Shown: positions 1 through 8,780, counted from the first letter of the stretch. The stretch is DNA of 36,009 nucleotides from Candidatus Tidjanibacter gallistercoris (GCA_019114205.1 DXFY01000060.1:1-36009), one strand, 5' to 3'. Notes: a model not told the origin generated them from the letters alone. Numbers and translations: made by a program.

Positions 1-849
1 TACGTAAAACAGACCGGCGATTTCTGGTATTACCACGAGAATAAACAGAAATACATCCGAATAACGGACGCGAACGGCAGGGTCGTAGCACTCGGCAAAG
101 CGAACGAAAGCTATTCCATTCCCTACGGTGAGTACACGCTGCAATACGGCGTCTTGGTCGAGTCGGTATTATGCGGGGAGGCGAAAGTAAAATTCTGGCA
201 GACAGAACCCCGGATATGGACCAATGCGAGGGAGAACGAAACCATAGACCTGGCCAGAGAATACGTACTAAAATGCGAGTTCGATACCCAGAGCCCCGAC
301 TGGGCGACATACGATAAAGAGATGCGCATGGTCCATGTCGAGACCGGAAAAGAGGTTGCACTGAGATTCTCCGGCGCGGCCGACCGGTGGTACTTCAAAT
401 TCCCCGACAGAGGAACTTTCTCCGTCGTGCTGACCGTTACCAACTCGAAAGGAGAAACGAAAACCGCGGAAAAAACGCTGAAGATACCCGATGTCGAAGA
501 CAACGCCATCTATTACAAAATGTTCGAGAAGTATGTAGGAATAGAATACGGCTATCCGAAGAACAACGAAGCGGTATCCCGTTTCTACCTGCAGTTCTAT
601 TCCGACGCCGCTTGTACGGCCAGAATAACCGCAACCGAAAATACCATCGAATGCAGCTACATCCTCTGGCTCCACTCTTTCGACATCCATTCCGAACTCG
701 TTTCCTCGAACATCCAGGAACAGGGAACGCTCCTGGTTCCGGTCGGTTCTTCTTCATGCACCATGCCCCACGACCTGTTCAACGGCGTCCCCTATACGCT
801 GAGTCAGGATGTTCTGGAATATCAGATTACCGGGGTCCGTTATATATAA
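1..849 (+). CDS. Partial hypothetical protein (C-terminal 282 residues), possibly extracellular with Ig/PKD-like folds
   Basis: The frame is open from the first base of the window and stops with TAA at 847-849, so the 5' end lies outside. I do not recognise a named family. The visible part is rich in aromatic and beta-forming residues. A stretch around residues 125-162 (FSVVLTVTNSKGETKTAEK) resembles the last strands of a PKD or Ig-like domain, which in Bacteroidales is common in cell-surface and SusD-neighbour lipoproteins. There is no membrane anchor in this portion; any signal peptide would be upstream. A hairpin at 1003-1025 may end its transcript. Coding status is well supported by the uninterrupted frame and ordinary composition. 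The function is unknown, and the extracellular location is only an inference. Confidence 0.75.
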   Translation, partial: YVKQTGDFWYYHENKQKYIRITDANGRVVALGKANESYSIPYGEYTLQYGVLVESVLCGEAKVKFWQTEPRIWTNARENETIDLAREYVLKCEFDTQSPDWATYDKEMRMVHVETGKEVALRFSGAADRWYFKFPDRGTFSVVLTVTNSKGETKTAEKTLKIPDVEDNAIYYKMFEKYVGIEYGYPKNNEAVSRFYLQFYSDAACTARITATENTIECSYILWLHSFDIHSELVSSNIQEQGTLLVPVGSSSCTMPHDLFNGVPYTLSQDVLEYQITGVRYI

Positions 850-1002
850 CCCCGGAGTTCGGACAACCCGTACCGTACGGAGACGACCGGAGAATGCCGC
901 ACGACATGCTCCTTTATACCGAACCGCACGCATTCCCGGAATACGAACTACATCCTCCGTGCCGCGGCCGACAGGGATAAGGCCATTCGGAAACCCGGAA
1001 GC

Positions 1003-1025
1003 GGAAAACCGTCTTTCGGTTTTCC
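1003..1025 (+). terminator. Hairpin, probable terminator of the upstream gene
   Basis: This is a perfect 9-bp stem (GGAAAACCG / CGGTTTTCC) with a 5-nt loop, about 150 nt after the stop of the partial gene. It lacks a long T tract, so termination is likely but not certain. The next promoter box begins only 6 nt after it. Confidence 0.55.
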
Positions 1026-1030
1026 GTCGT

Positions 1031-1038
1031 TATCTTTG
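1031..1038 (+). promoter_or_regulatory. Bacteroidetes-type -7 promoter box for the nuclease gene
   Basis: TATCTTTG matches the TAnnTTTG consensus of the primary sigma factor of Bacteroidetes. It ends 20 nt before the ATG at 1059, which would give a very short leader. No good TTG -33 box is seen at the expected distance. Confidence 0.55.
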
Positions 1039-1058
1039 TACCGGTTCATCCGCAGAGC

Positions 1059-2054
1059 ATGGAGAAATGGCAAAACGACATTCCGCGTAAAGAGCTGCGC
1101 CGCAGCCGTATGGCAGGCACGGTACTTTTCTTCCTGCTTGCCGCGGCAGGATGTTGGTACTATTCCGACTTCATGCGCATACAGGATAACGCTGCCCGAC
1201 CGTACACGGTTGCGGAACGGAACGTTCCGCTCCCGGAGGAAAGCGTTCCGACCGATACCAGCCGCAAGGCTCAGGCGATGAATACGGTTCCCCGACAAGA
1301 CGATGCTGCCGGCCCGACGACGATTTCCGGAACGGGAGCATCTTGGGAACATACCGGTCCGCTCGAACTGCCCGCCTTCACCCCGAACGACATCATCCTC
1401 GACAACCGCACGGGCCGGTACACGCTGCGGTACGACACGACGTACCGGCAGGCAGCGTGGGTTGCTTACGTGCTGACCGGCAGCGACACCGAAACGGGAA
1501 AAGCCAGGCGCCGCGACCGGTTCGTACCGGACCCGGCCGTCGTGCGGAACGGTTACCCGACCGCCTTTACTTCCGGCTACAAGGGAAGCGGCTACGACCG
1601 CGGACATCTGTGCCCCTCCGCCGACCGTACCCGTACGCAGGAGGAAAACGACTGCACGTTCTATCTTTCCAACATCGCACCGCAGACCCCCGCCCTGAAC
1701 CGCGGCCCCTGGAAGGAACTCGAAGAACAGGTGCGCCGGTGGGCCCTCCGCTGCGATACGCTCTACATCGTCGCGGGCGGCGTGCTGACGCCCGGTCTCG
1801 ATACGCTCCCTTCGGGTATCGGCATTCCCGAATATTTCTACAAGGCAATTCTCGCAAAGAAGGGAACGGAGTTCCGGGCCATCGGATTCCTGCTGCCGAA
1901 TGCGGCACGATTCGAAAACGGATACGAGGACTACGTCGTCACCATCGACAGCCTGCAAACCTTCACGTCCCTGGATTTCTACCGCAATCTTCCCGACAGC
2001 ATCGAGAAACAGGCAGAAAGCACGCTCGCTCTCCGCTTCTGGTTCGACAGGTAA
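1059..2054 (+). CDS. DNA/RNA non-specific endonuclease (NUC1/Serratia nuclease family), membrane-anchored
   Basis: This 331-residue protein carries the beta-beta-alpha-metal nuclease signature DRGHLCPSADR at residues 180-190, with the presumed general-base His183. The companion segment SNIAPQ..LN...W (Asn205, Gln209, Asn214, Trp218) supplies the Mg-binding and structural residues known in Serratia nuclease and EndoG. Residues 19-35 form a hydrophobic segment after a basic N-terminus (KELRRSR). The enzyme is therefore likely tethered in the inner membrane, or exported by a signal anchor, with its catalytic domain in the periplasm. Residues 45-100 look like a disordered linker. It would degrade nucleic acids of either type. 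It stands alone: its own promoter box is at 1031-1038 and the downstream Bat operon is convergent. No cognate inhibitor gene is visible next to it, which fits export from the cytoplasm. The family call is secure; the location is inferred. Confidence 0.92.
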   Translation: MEKWQNDIPRKELRRSRMAGTVLFFLLAAAGCWYYSDFMRIQDNAARPYTVAERNVPLPEESVPTDTSRKAQAMNTVPRQDDAAGPTTISGTGASWEHTGPLELPAFTPNDIILDNRTGRYTLRYDTTYRQAAWVAYVLTGSDTETGKARRRDRFVPDPAVVRNGYPTAFTSGYKGSGYDRGHLCPSADRTRTQEENDCTFYLSNIAPQTPALNRGPWKELEEQVRRWALRCDTLYIVAGGVLTPGLDTLPSGIGIPEYFYKAILAKKGTEFRAIGFLLPNAARFENGYEDYVVTIDSLQTFTSLDFYRNLPDSIEKQAESTLALRFWFDR

Positions 2055-2590
2055 ACGCTCCCCCGAACCGGCAGGCACAACGGGTTACGGCCTATGGAAC
2101 GGACGCAACCGCTCCGATACGGCCTGCCGTAAGAAGTACCGCGCGATACTATACAGAGGACAGCCGCCGGAAGGACGGCGATACGGGTGCATCGCATTCT
2201 CCCCCAAAGCCGACCGGCAAAAATAGCGATACGGAGAAAAGCACGCCGCAAAAGCGTCCGTTAAAAGAATTATTCCGCAAGGATAGCCGCAGGGCACGAT
2301 GCCCCACCGCAATGCGGTACGAAAGAACGGCAGGCGGCACGCATCCCCCACAGGAACCGCAGCGTTCCGATTGTCCGGCCCCCTCTTGAGCCAACCTTCC
2401 GACCGCAGGAAAAACCGCAGCAAGAACGCATATCCGTCTCCGCAGTTCGACACAGCGTCTTGCACAGCAGACGATACTACCGCAAACATGATTTCCGCCA
2501 CGCACTTCCGTAGCGGCATGCCGCCGCAGGTAAGGAAACCGCAGCCTCGCTGCAACAGGCCTGTGGCGGCAAATGCCCTGCTTCCGGGGT
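2055..2590. other. Gene-free convergent intergenic region
   Basis: These 536 nt lie between the 3' ends of the nuclease gene and batB. Open frames are present on both strands but are arginine/proline-rich and resemble no protein. I see no strong terminator, tRNA or repeat. In other Bacteroidales batD/batE often follow batB; no remnant of either was recognisable here. Confidence 0.5.
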
Positions 2591-3628
2591 TCAGCGGGTC
2601 GAATCCGGCTGCCTGCGATTGAAGATATCGTAACGCGCGAGCAGTCGGTTGCGGCGGGAAAGGATGATGGATTCCGCAAGCAGCAGCACGAGCACCGCGG
2701 CGAGCAGGTATTGGTATTGCTCGTCGTACTCCTCGAACACCATTTCGGCGAGCTGCGCCTTTTCCGTCTCGTTGATTCTGGCGATAATCTCCTGCAACCC
2801 GATTGACTGGTTGCCAGCACGCACATAAGCTCCGCCCGTCGCGAGCGCTATCTCCTGAAGCGTCTTTTCGTCCAGTTTGGAAACCACGATGTCGCCCTGC
2901 TCGTCCCGGATGAAGTCGCCGCCGAACTCAATGGGAGCCCCTTCCGGAGTACCGATTCCAATGGTATAAATCTTTACGCCCTGCGAAGCGGCATGCTCCG
3001 CCGCAGCCACGGGATTGTCCTCGTGGTTCTCGCCGTCGGTTATGAGAATGACGACGCGGCTGTTCTCACTTTCCGAAGTGAACGACGAAGCCGCGAGCGA
3101 AATGGCGCTTCCGAGCGCGGTACCCTGCCGGGAAACCATGTCGGGCGACAGCTGCGCCACGAAATTGCGGGCCGTCAGGTAATCGGAAGTAATGGGCAGC
3201 TGCACATAGGCATCCCCCGCGAAAACGATGATGCCCACCTTGTCCTCCTCAAGCCCTTCCAGCACCTGTTCCACGGCATATTTGGTACGTTCGAGCCGGT
3301 TGGGTTCGAAGTCGCGTGCGAGCATGGAATTGGAGACATCGACGGCAATCATGATTTCCACCCCTTCGCGTTCCACCTCCCGAAGTCTGGAGCCGAGCTG
3401 CGGCCGGGCCAGCGCCACCGTCAGCAATCCCACCGCCGCAAGGAACAGCACGACCTTGCCGCGTACACGCGCCGGCGAAGCCTCCGGCATGAGGCCGGCG
3501 AGCGTCTGCGGATTCCCGAAACGCTCCAATCTCCGGCGGCGCGACCGGGCGGCGTACACGTATACGGCCGCCAGCAGCGGTATCGCTGCCAACAAATACA
3601 AATAATCCGGATGTGCGAATCTCAACAT
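2591..3628 (-). CDS. batB: BatB-like VWA-domain membrane protein
   Basis: This 345-residue protein has an N-terminal membrane segment (about residues 9-27) and a second one (58-76) ending in the ALARPQ motif typical of BatA/BatB. A von Willebrand A domain follows with the MIDAS motif DVSNS at 97-101, plus the threonine and aspartate segments (RQGTALG, ITDGENHED). A C-terminal membrane helix lies near residues 305-325. It is the last gene of the Bat operon. BatA and BatB of Bacteroides fragilis and Leptospira are linked to oxygen and stress tolerance, and are thought to assemble a membrane VWA complex driven by a MoxR ATPase. A 242-nt gap separates it from batA, wide for this operon. I saw no gene in that gap, only a weak TAAAATTG box just upstream of the batB start. 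Confidence 0.93.
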   Translation of the reverse strand: MLRFAHPDYLYLLAAIPLLAAVYVYAARSRRRRLERFGNPQTLAGLMPEASPARVRGKVVLFLAAVGLLTVALARPQLGSRLREVEREGVEIMIAVDVSNSMLARDFEPNRLERTKYAVEQVLEGLEEDKVGIIVFAGDAYVQLPITSDYLTARNFVAQLSPDMVSRQGTALGSAISLAASSFTSESENSRVVILITDGENHEDNPVAAAEHAASQGVKIYTIGIGTPEGAPIEFGGDFIRDEQGDIVVSKLDEKTLQEIALATGGAYVRAGNQSIGLQEIIARINETEKAQLAEMVFEEYDEQYQYLLAAVLVLLLAESIILSRRNRLLARYDIFNRRQPDSTR

Positions 3629-3870
3629 CTCTGCAATTTTATTTCGGAATCATCCCTTCCTCCCCGGTCACCCCCGATGAAAAGGCGCGTCTGCGGTTCC
3701 GGCAGCACCGGCCTGGTCGCACACTCCCTGAATGCACCCTTACCGGAAAACCGCACGGGGAATCGTTCCTCTTCTCTTCCGACGGCATGCCGGCTTCTTC
3801 CCGGTTACAGGCTCCTCGCCGGATGTTCTCACCGGGTTCCCGGTGCTTATGCGGCACACATTCCGCTCCG

Positions 3871-4866
3871 TCACGGCAACCGCCGCAGCCACAGAAACCG
3901 CACGAGAAACTCCGCGGCGAGCAGAATGAACGTCCAGAGCATATACCTGCCCGCCAGCTCGGTATGCGTCATGTATTCATTGGTTTCCACCCGACTCTTT
4001 TCCAGCTCGTTAATCCGGGCATACACCTCCGCCAGCGTGCCGGCATCAGTAGCCCTGAAATATTCGCCGCCCGTGCGCGAGGCGATGTCGGCGAGGATTT
4101 CCTCATCTATCTCCACCTGCATGGGCACATAGCGCACCGTCCCCCACACGTCCTGCACCGGATAGGGAGCCGTTCCGCGCGTTCCCACGCCTATCGTATA
4201 GACGCGTATCCCGTACGACGCGGCTATATCGGCAGCCGTAGCGGGCGACACCTGTCCCGCATTGTTCACCCCGTCGGTCAGCAGGATGACCACCTTGCTC
4301 TTGGCATCGCTCTCCCGCAGCCGGTTGACGGCCGTGGCAAGACCGTTGCCGATTGCCGTTCCGTCCTCTATCATTCCGGTACGTATCTGGCCCAGCAACG
4401 TCTGGAGCGTGCTCCGGTCGGTCGTAAGGGGGCTTTGCGTGAAACTCTCTCCCGCGAAGGCTACGATACCGATGCGGTCGTTCGGGCGGTCGGCCACAAA
4501 TTTCGCGGCCACATCCTTCGCCGCCGTAATGCGGTCGGGCTCGAAATCGCGGGCCAGCATGCTGGTCGATACGTCCATAGCCAACACGATGTCGATACCT
4601 TCCGTGGTCGTCGAACTCCCCTTTTCGGAGTTCTGCGGCCGGGCGAGCGCCACGACGAGCAGCGCCACAGCCGCGCAGCGCAGCACGAAAGGCAGGTGCC
4701 GCGCCCAATACCGCACCCCTTTCGCCGCACCCTCCAGCGGAACGACCGAAGAGATGCGCACCGCAGCCCCGCCCCGGCGTATGCGCCACACATAGAGTGC
4801 GGCCAGGGGCAGCAGTACGGCCAGCAACCACAACAGTTCCGGATTGGCGAATTGCGTAATCTTCAT
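3871..4866 (-). CDS. batA: BatA-like VWA-domain membrane protein
   Basis: This 331-residue protein is a paralogue of the downstream BatB. It has an N-terminal hydrophobic helix (about 10-28), a second helix (58-75) ending in ALARPQ, a VWA domain with MIDAS motif DVSTS at 98-102 and the ITDG-type segment LLTDGVNNAG, and a C-terminal transmembrane helix near residues 305-325. The VWA domain is expected to face the periplasm and bind a divalent metal, acting in protein-protein contacts of the Bat complex. The start (CAT at 4864-4866) gives the usual N-terminus NPELLWLL. It lies 64 nt after the TPR gene in the direction of transcription. Membership of the family is clear; the molecular role of Bat proteins is still poorly defined. 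Confidence 0.93.
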   Translation of the reverse strand: MKITQFANPELLWLLAVLLPLAALYVWRIRRGGAAVRISSVVPLEGAAKGVRYWARHLPFVLRCAAVALLVVALARPQNSEKGSSTTTEGIDIVLAMDVSTSMLARDFEPDRITAAKDVAAKFVADRPNDRIGIVAFAGESFTQSPLTTDRSTLQTLLGQIRTGMIEDGTAIGNGLATAVNRLRESDAKSKVVILLTDGVNNAGQVSPATAADIAASYGIRVYTIGVGTRGTAPYPVQDVWGTVRYVPMQVEIDEEILADIASRTGGEYFRATDAGTLAEVYARINELEKSRVETNEYMTHTELAGRYMLWTFILLAAEFLVRFLWLRRLP

Positions 4867-4930
4867 GGGTACAAGTTCAATCGTTCCTCAATGTTTCCCT
4901 TCGGACGCACAGCGTTGCGGGCGCAGGCGG

Positions 4931-5785
4931 CTACCAGTTCTTGCCCGACCGGGCCACACCGACGGCCCGCTGGGCATTCACCTTCTCGCGCGTCCGGTCT
5001 TCCTGCTGCTGCATGGCGTCCAATATGTTTTCGGCATCCTCGCGGCTCATGCCGCCGGCGGTCTGCTGCCGGTCTCGTTCCGGTCCGGATGTTCCGTCGC
5101 CGCCGTCGGGGTTCCGGTTCTCCCGGTCGCCGTTCCCTTCCCCTTCGGAATCTCCGTCCCCGTCCGAACGGTCGTCCTGCTGTCCGGAACCGTCGCTGTT
5201 CTGCTGTTCGTCCCGGTTGCCATCCTCTTCAGGTTTATTGTTCCCATTCCCCTTCTGGTTTTGGTCTTGGTTCCCGTCTCCGTCCTGGTTTTGATTCCGG
5301 TCATCCCCGCCGCCGTCCTGCTGCTGCTCTTCGAGCAGCTTCTGGACATACGCAAGGTTGTATTTCGTTTCGAGGTCGGCAGGATTCTCCCGCAGCGACT
5401 GTTTGTAACAATCGGCCGCCTCCTGCAGCTTCTGTTGCGCGAACATGCCGTTACCGAGGTTGTGGTACACTTTCGCCTTCTGTGCGGGCGTCAGGTCGGG
5501 ACGCTCGGCCAGTGCGTTCAGCACCTCGGCCGCCTCCCCGTACTCGCCCTGCCGGTAAAGCGCATCGGCCAGGTTGAACGCCGCCGCGAACGACGAAGGC
5601 TCCGCAGCGAGTGCGGCACGGTATGCCTCCGCTCCGGCCGCAAAATCCTGCGCCTCGTAACTGCGGTTGCCCGCACGGATATGCCGCCGTTCGGGATGCT
5701 GCTGGGCGAACGCATGGCCCCACCCGCACACCGCGGCCACGAACAGAATGCACCGCACGGCGTATTTAACGAGGTCGTTCTTCAT
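4931..5785 (-). CDS. batC: BatC-like TPR protein with acidic/Asn-Gln-rich tail
   Basis: I place the start at 5785 because it gives a clean signal peptide (MKNDLVKYAV... cleaved after AFA, about residue 27). An ATG at 5803 is an alternative. The 284-residue product has about three tetratricopeptide units between residues 33 and 140 (for example PERRHIRAGNRSYEAQDFAA and KVYHNLGNGMFAQQKLQEAA). A striking low-complexity region of Asp, Asn, Gln, Gly and Glu follows from about 153 to 245. The C-terminus ends in KNW, as in many Bat TPR proteins. The start overlaps the preceding gene by 20 nt, implying translational coupling. TPRs probably mediate assembly of the periplasmic Bat complex. Unusually, this gene precedes batA rather than following batB. 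Confidence 0.88.
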   Translation of the reverse strand: MKNDLVKYAVRCILFVAAVCGWGHAFAQQHPERRHIRAGNRSYEAQDFAAGAEAYRAALAAEPSSFAAAFNLADALYRQGEYGEAAEVLNALAERPDLTPAQKAKVYHNLGNGMFAQQKLQEAADCYKQSLRENPADLETKYNLAYVQKLLEEQQQDGGGDDRNQNQDGDGNQDQNQKGNGNNKPEEDGNRDEQQNSDGSGQQDDRSDGDGDSEGEGNGDRENRNPDGGDGTSGPERDRQQTAGGMSREDAENILDAMQQQEDRTREKVNAQRAVGVARSGKNW

Positions 5786-6761
5786 CGTTCCCTGCTTTTT
5801 CATCCGCTCCGGCTTCGCCGGGCAGCTCCTTGGTATCTTCCACGAAATAGTAGGCCGCATAGTAAAGTTTCTCGTTCTCCTCCCCGTCGGGTTCATGCTT
5901 GGCGAACTTCACCAGGTCCGCCGTCAGCAGGATGCCGCGCAGGTCGCGGCGGTTCTTGTCCGAGAGCGGCAGCGGGGCGGTCGCCCGCATGATTTCGTCC
6001 GAAGTCATCTCCATCGCATTGATGCCGTACCGACCGCCCAAATAGCAGCGGACGATATCCGTCAGCCCCGTATAATAGGCTTTCACCCGACCGCTCTGCC
6101 ACAGTTTCCGGTTGTGTAACGCTTCCAAATCCTGTATCGCCCGCACATGCGGCGGAACGGAAGGCAAGGGTGCCCCGTCCGCGGCGGCACCCGTCCGTCG
6201 GGCCCGCAGCCGGCGGTACACGAGCACGGCCAGCGCAGCGAGCACCAATGCCAGCACCGTCCCCGCTGCGGCATAACCCGCGAACTCGCCGACCATCAGG
6301 GGCGCCTCCTCCGGCGCCTTGATGTCGTACACGGTACTTTTCTGAGTATCCACCGGAAACGTCTGCACCGCCACATGCAGGGGGGCCTGCGAATAGAGCG
6401 TATCGGTGACGTTCTTGTCGCCGTACAGCACGGGGAAACGTCCGAAGTCGTAGTTTCCCGCCTCGAATGAGGTCATCTCGTAGCGTTTGCGCAGTACCTG
6501 CCGGCGTCCGTTCACTTCGAGCGTATCGAGAGGAGATTCGGACACCAGCTCCACGCCGCCCTCGGCGAGCCCCTCCCCGAAGGAGGGCAGGGCGACCACC
6601 TGCATCATGTCCTTCTCAATCAGAACCTCCACCGAGAAGCGGTCGCCGATGAGCACCGTATCGGGGTTCAGCTCGGCACGCACCGCGGGAGCGGCCGCAC
6701 GAACTCCGCCGCCGAAGGCTGCCGACAGCAGCGCGAAGAGTATGATTGCGAACCTTTTCAT
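5766..6761 (-). CDS. BatD-like / DUF4381-like membrane protein of the Bat operon
   Basis: This 331-residue protein begins with a signal peptide (cleavage likely after VRAAA, about residue 24). A beta-rich periplasmic region follows (about 25-150) with a BatD-like opening (ELNPDTVLIGDRFSVEV). Next come one transmembrane helix (about 157-180), a basic stretch (YRRLRARR) and a cytoplasmic helical region. Proteins of this layout sit between the DUF58 gene and the VWA genes in many Bacteroidetes operons and are usually annotated as hypothetical or BatD-like. It overlaps the DUF58 stop by 4 nt (ATGA) and the next gene by 20 nt, so it is tightly coupled to both. It probably links the cytoplasmic MoxR/DUF58 part to the periplasmic VWA/TPR part. 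This role is inference. Confidence 0.82.
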   Translation of the reverse strand: MKRFAIILFALLSAAFGGGVRAAAPAVRAELNPDTVLIGDRFSVEVLIEKDMMQVVALPSFGEGLAEGGVELVSESPLDTLEVNGRRQVLRKRYEMTSFEAGNYDFGRFPVLYGDKNVTDTLYSQAPLHVAVQTFPVDTQKSTVYDIKAPEEAPLMVGEFAGYAAAGTVLALVLAALAVLVYRRLRARRTGAAADGAPLPSVPPHVRAIQDLEALHNRKLWQSGRVKAYYTGLTDIVRCYLGGRYGINAMEMTSDEIMRATAPLPLSDKNRRDLRGILLTADLVKFAKHEPDGEENEKLYYAAYYFVEDTKELPGEAGADEKAGNDEERPR

Positions 6762-7642
6762 CTTCTCCTGAAGAGTTTTATCAGCGCCTTGACATAATCC
6801 TCATCGGTGGCGACCGACACGTTGTCCACCCTGCCGCGGTTCAGCGCAGCAGCCGTTTCGCGGCTGGTGCGTTCCCATTCGGCGCGGTAACGGTCGCGCA
6901 GCGAAGCGAGCGAAGTGTCAATCCACACCTTACGCCCCGTTTCGGCATCCTGCACTTCCATGATACCCACGTCGGGCAGTTCGGCGTCGCGGCGGTCGTA
7001 CACGCGTATGCCCACGATGTCGTGTTTCCCGGAAGCGATTTTGAGTGCATCCTCGAAATGCCTGCGGTCCCCTTCCGGCTCCATGAAATCGGAAAGCACG
7101 AAGGCCGTACAGCGTTTCTTAATCACGTTGGTGAGGTAACGGAACGGCTCGGACAGGGCCGTTCCCGTATGCTGCGGCACGAACTCGATGAGCTCCCGTA
7201 TAATCATCAGGATGTGGGAGCGCCCCTTTTTGGGGGGAATGAACTTCTCGATACGGTCGCTGAAAAAGATGCAGCCCACCTTGTCGTTGTTCTCCGTGGC
7301 GGAGAAGGCGAGCACGGCGGCGATTTCGGTAATGACGTTCTTCTTCAGCCGCTCCGCCGTGCCGAACATGCGCGAACCGCTCACATCGACCAGGAGCATC
7401 ATCGTCAGTTCGCGTTCCTCCTCGTAAACCTTGATGTGCGGGTTGCGGCTGCGCGCGGTGACGTTCCAGTCGATGTCGCGCACGTCGTCGCCCGCACGGT
7501 ATTCGCGCACCTCACTGAAGGCCATGCCGCGCCCCTTGAAGGCGCTGTGGTAATGGCCGGCGAAGATGTCGTTGCTCAGTCCGCGCGTCTTTATCTCTAT
7601 CTTGCGTACCTGCCGGAGTATGTCGCTGCTGCCGCTGTCCAT
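6758..7642 (-). CDS. DUF58 domain-containing protein (MoxR-associated, VWA-like)
   Basis: This 294-residue soluble protein has the classic DUF58 core: GRGMAFSEVREYRAGDDVRDID at about 37-58 (the signature region of the family), then a VWA-like fold with the metal-site motif DVSGS at 86-90 and LSDFMEPEGD further on. There is no signal peptide or membrane helix, so it is cytoplasmic or membrane-peripheral. It follows moxR by 37 nt and its stop overlaps the next start by ATGA. MoxR ATPases and DUF58/VWA proteins are thought to act together as a chaperone pair that matures or inserts metal centres in target complexes. In this operon the target would be the Bat membrane proteins or their clients. 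Confidence 0.93.
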   Translation of the reverse strand: MDSGSSDILRQVRKIEIKTRGLSNDIFAGHYHSAFKGRGMAFSEVREYRAGDDVRDIDWNVTARSRNPHIKVYEEERELTMMLLVDVSGSRMFGTAERLKKNVITEIAAVLAFSATENNDKVGCIFFSDRIEKFIPPKKGRSHILMIIRELIEFVPQHTGTALSEPFRYLTNVIKKRCTAFVLSDFMEPEGDRRHFEDALKIASGKHDIVGIRVYDRRDAELPDVGIMEVQDAETGRKVWIDTSLASLRDRYRAEWERTSRETAAALNRGRVDNVSVATDEDYVKALIKLFRRR

Positions 7643-7679
7643 GTCCGTTTGCGGAATTACGATATGGCGACCGGCGCCG

Positions 7680-8678
7680 TCAGGGCACCTCGACCGCGTT
7701 GAGTATGTCGGTAATGATTTCTTCGGTGGAAACGTTCTCCGCCTCGGCCTCGTAGGTCAGTCCGATGCGGTGGCGCAGCACGTCGTGACAGACGGCCCGC
7801 ACGTCTTCCGGGATGACGTATCCCCTGCGGCGGATGAAGGCGTAGCTCTTGGCCGCCTTCGCCAGCGAAATGCTCGCACGGGGCGAACCGCCGTAGGCAA
7901 TCATCGGGGCGAGCTTCTGGAGTTTGTACTCCTGCGGCTCGCGCGTGGCGAAGATGATGTCGATGATGTACTGTTCGATTTTCTCGTCCATGTAGACGTC
8001 GGAAACCACCCGGCGCGCCTTGACGATATCCTCCGGCTCGATAATCCGTGCCGGTTCGGGGCAGCCGCCTTCCCGGAGGTTCATGCGGATGATGTCGCGC
8101 TCCTCCTGCTTCTTGGGATAGGTAATCCGCGCTTTGAGCATGAAACGGTCCACCTGCGCTTCGGGCAGCGGGTAGGTACCCTCCTGTTCGAGCGGGTTCT
8201 GGGTGGCCAGCACGAGGAACGGTTCGGGCAGCGGCCAGGTCTCGTCGCCGATGGTCACCTGTCGCTCCTGCATGGCTTCGAGCAGGGCGCTCTGCACCTT
8301 TGCGGGCGAGCGGTTGATTTCGTCGGCCAGCACGAAGTTGGCGAATATGGGGCCCCGCTTGACATGGAACTCCTCGTTCCGCTGGGAATAAATCAGCGTA
8401 CCCACGATGTCGGCCGGCAGCAGGTCCGGCGTAAACTGGATACGGCTGAAACGGGCATCCACGGCTTTGGCGAGCGTCGTGATGGCGAGCGTCTTCGCAA
8501 GGCCCGGCACCCCTTCCAGCAGGATGTGGCCGTTGGAAAGCAATCCTATCAGCAGGGTGTCGATGAGGTGCTTCTGCCCCACGATGACCTTCCCCACCTC
8601 CCTGCTCAGCGTATCCACGAACAGGCTCTCGCGTTCGATGCGCTCGTTCAGTTCATTGATGTTTACTACTTCGTTCAT
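7680..8678 (-). CDS. moxR: MoxR-family AAA+ ATPase
   Basis: This 332-residue ATPase has Walker A GVPGLAKT at residues 56-63 and Walker B VLADEINR with Asp119-Glu120. Sensor 1 lies in the ATQNPLEQEGTYPLPEAQ region and an arginine-finger segment in DRFMLK, all typical of the MRP/MoxR clade. It is the first gene of the six-gene operon reading leftward. A TAnnTTTG box (TAACTTTG) lies about 95 nt upstream at 8773-8780. It is expected to remodel the VWA-domain partners encoded downstream, using ATP. Length and motifs are ordinary for the family. Confidence 0.96.
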   Translation of the reverse strand: MNEVVNINELNERIERESLFVDTLSREVGKVIVGQKHLIDTLLIGLLSNGHILLEGVPGLAKTLAITTLAKAVDARFSRIQFTPDLLPADIVGTLIYSQRNEEFHVKRGPIFANFVLADEINRSPAKVQSALLEAMQERQVTIGDETWPLPEPFLVLATQNPLEQEGTYPLPEAQVDRFMLKARITYPKKQEERDIIRMNLREGGCPEPARIIEPEDIVKARRVVSDVYMDEKIEQYIIDIIFATREPQEYKLQKLAPMIAYGGSPRASISLAKAAKSYAFIRRRGYVIPEDVRAVCHDVLRHRIGLTYEAEAENVSTEEIITDILNAVEVP

Positions 8679-8772
8679 TTCTGAGCTTTATTTGTCCGGC
8701 ATGTTCCCGTACGCGCCGCACCCGCCTGCACGTACCGCATCCGTCATTTGCGGAGTAATAACGAAAGCCTCA

Positions 8773-8780
8773 CAAAGTTA
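8773..8780 (-). promoter_or_regulatory. -7 promoter box of the moxR-bat operon
   Basis: The minus strand reads TAACTTTG, a full match to TAnnTTTG, about 95 nt upstream of the moxR ATG. No clear -33 TTG is present. Confidence 0.5.

Noticed and set aside
5050-5330. Tandem DNA repeat or CRISPR-like array in the batC tail
   Set aside because: The repetitiveness is in amino acid composition (D/N/Q/G codons) without regular unit length or spacers.
3613-5577. A 654-codon plus-strand frame opposite batA and batC
   Set aside because: It is an antisense shadow; Arg/Pro/Ser-rich and covering parts of three well-defined minus-strand genes.
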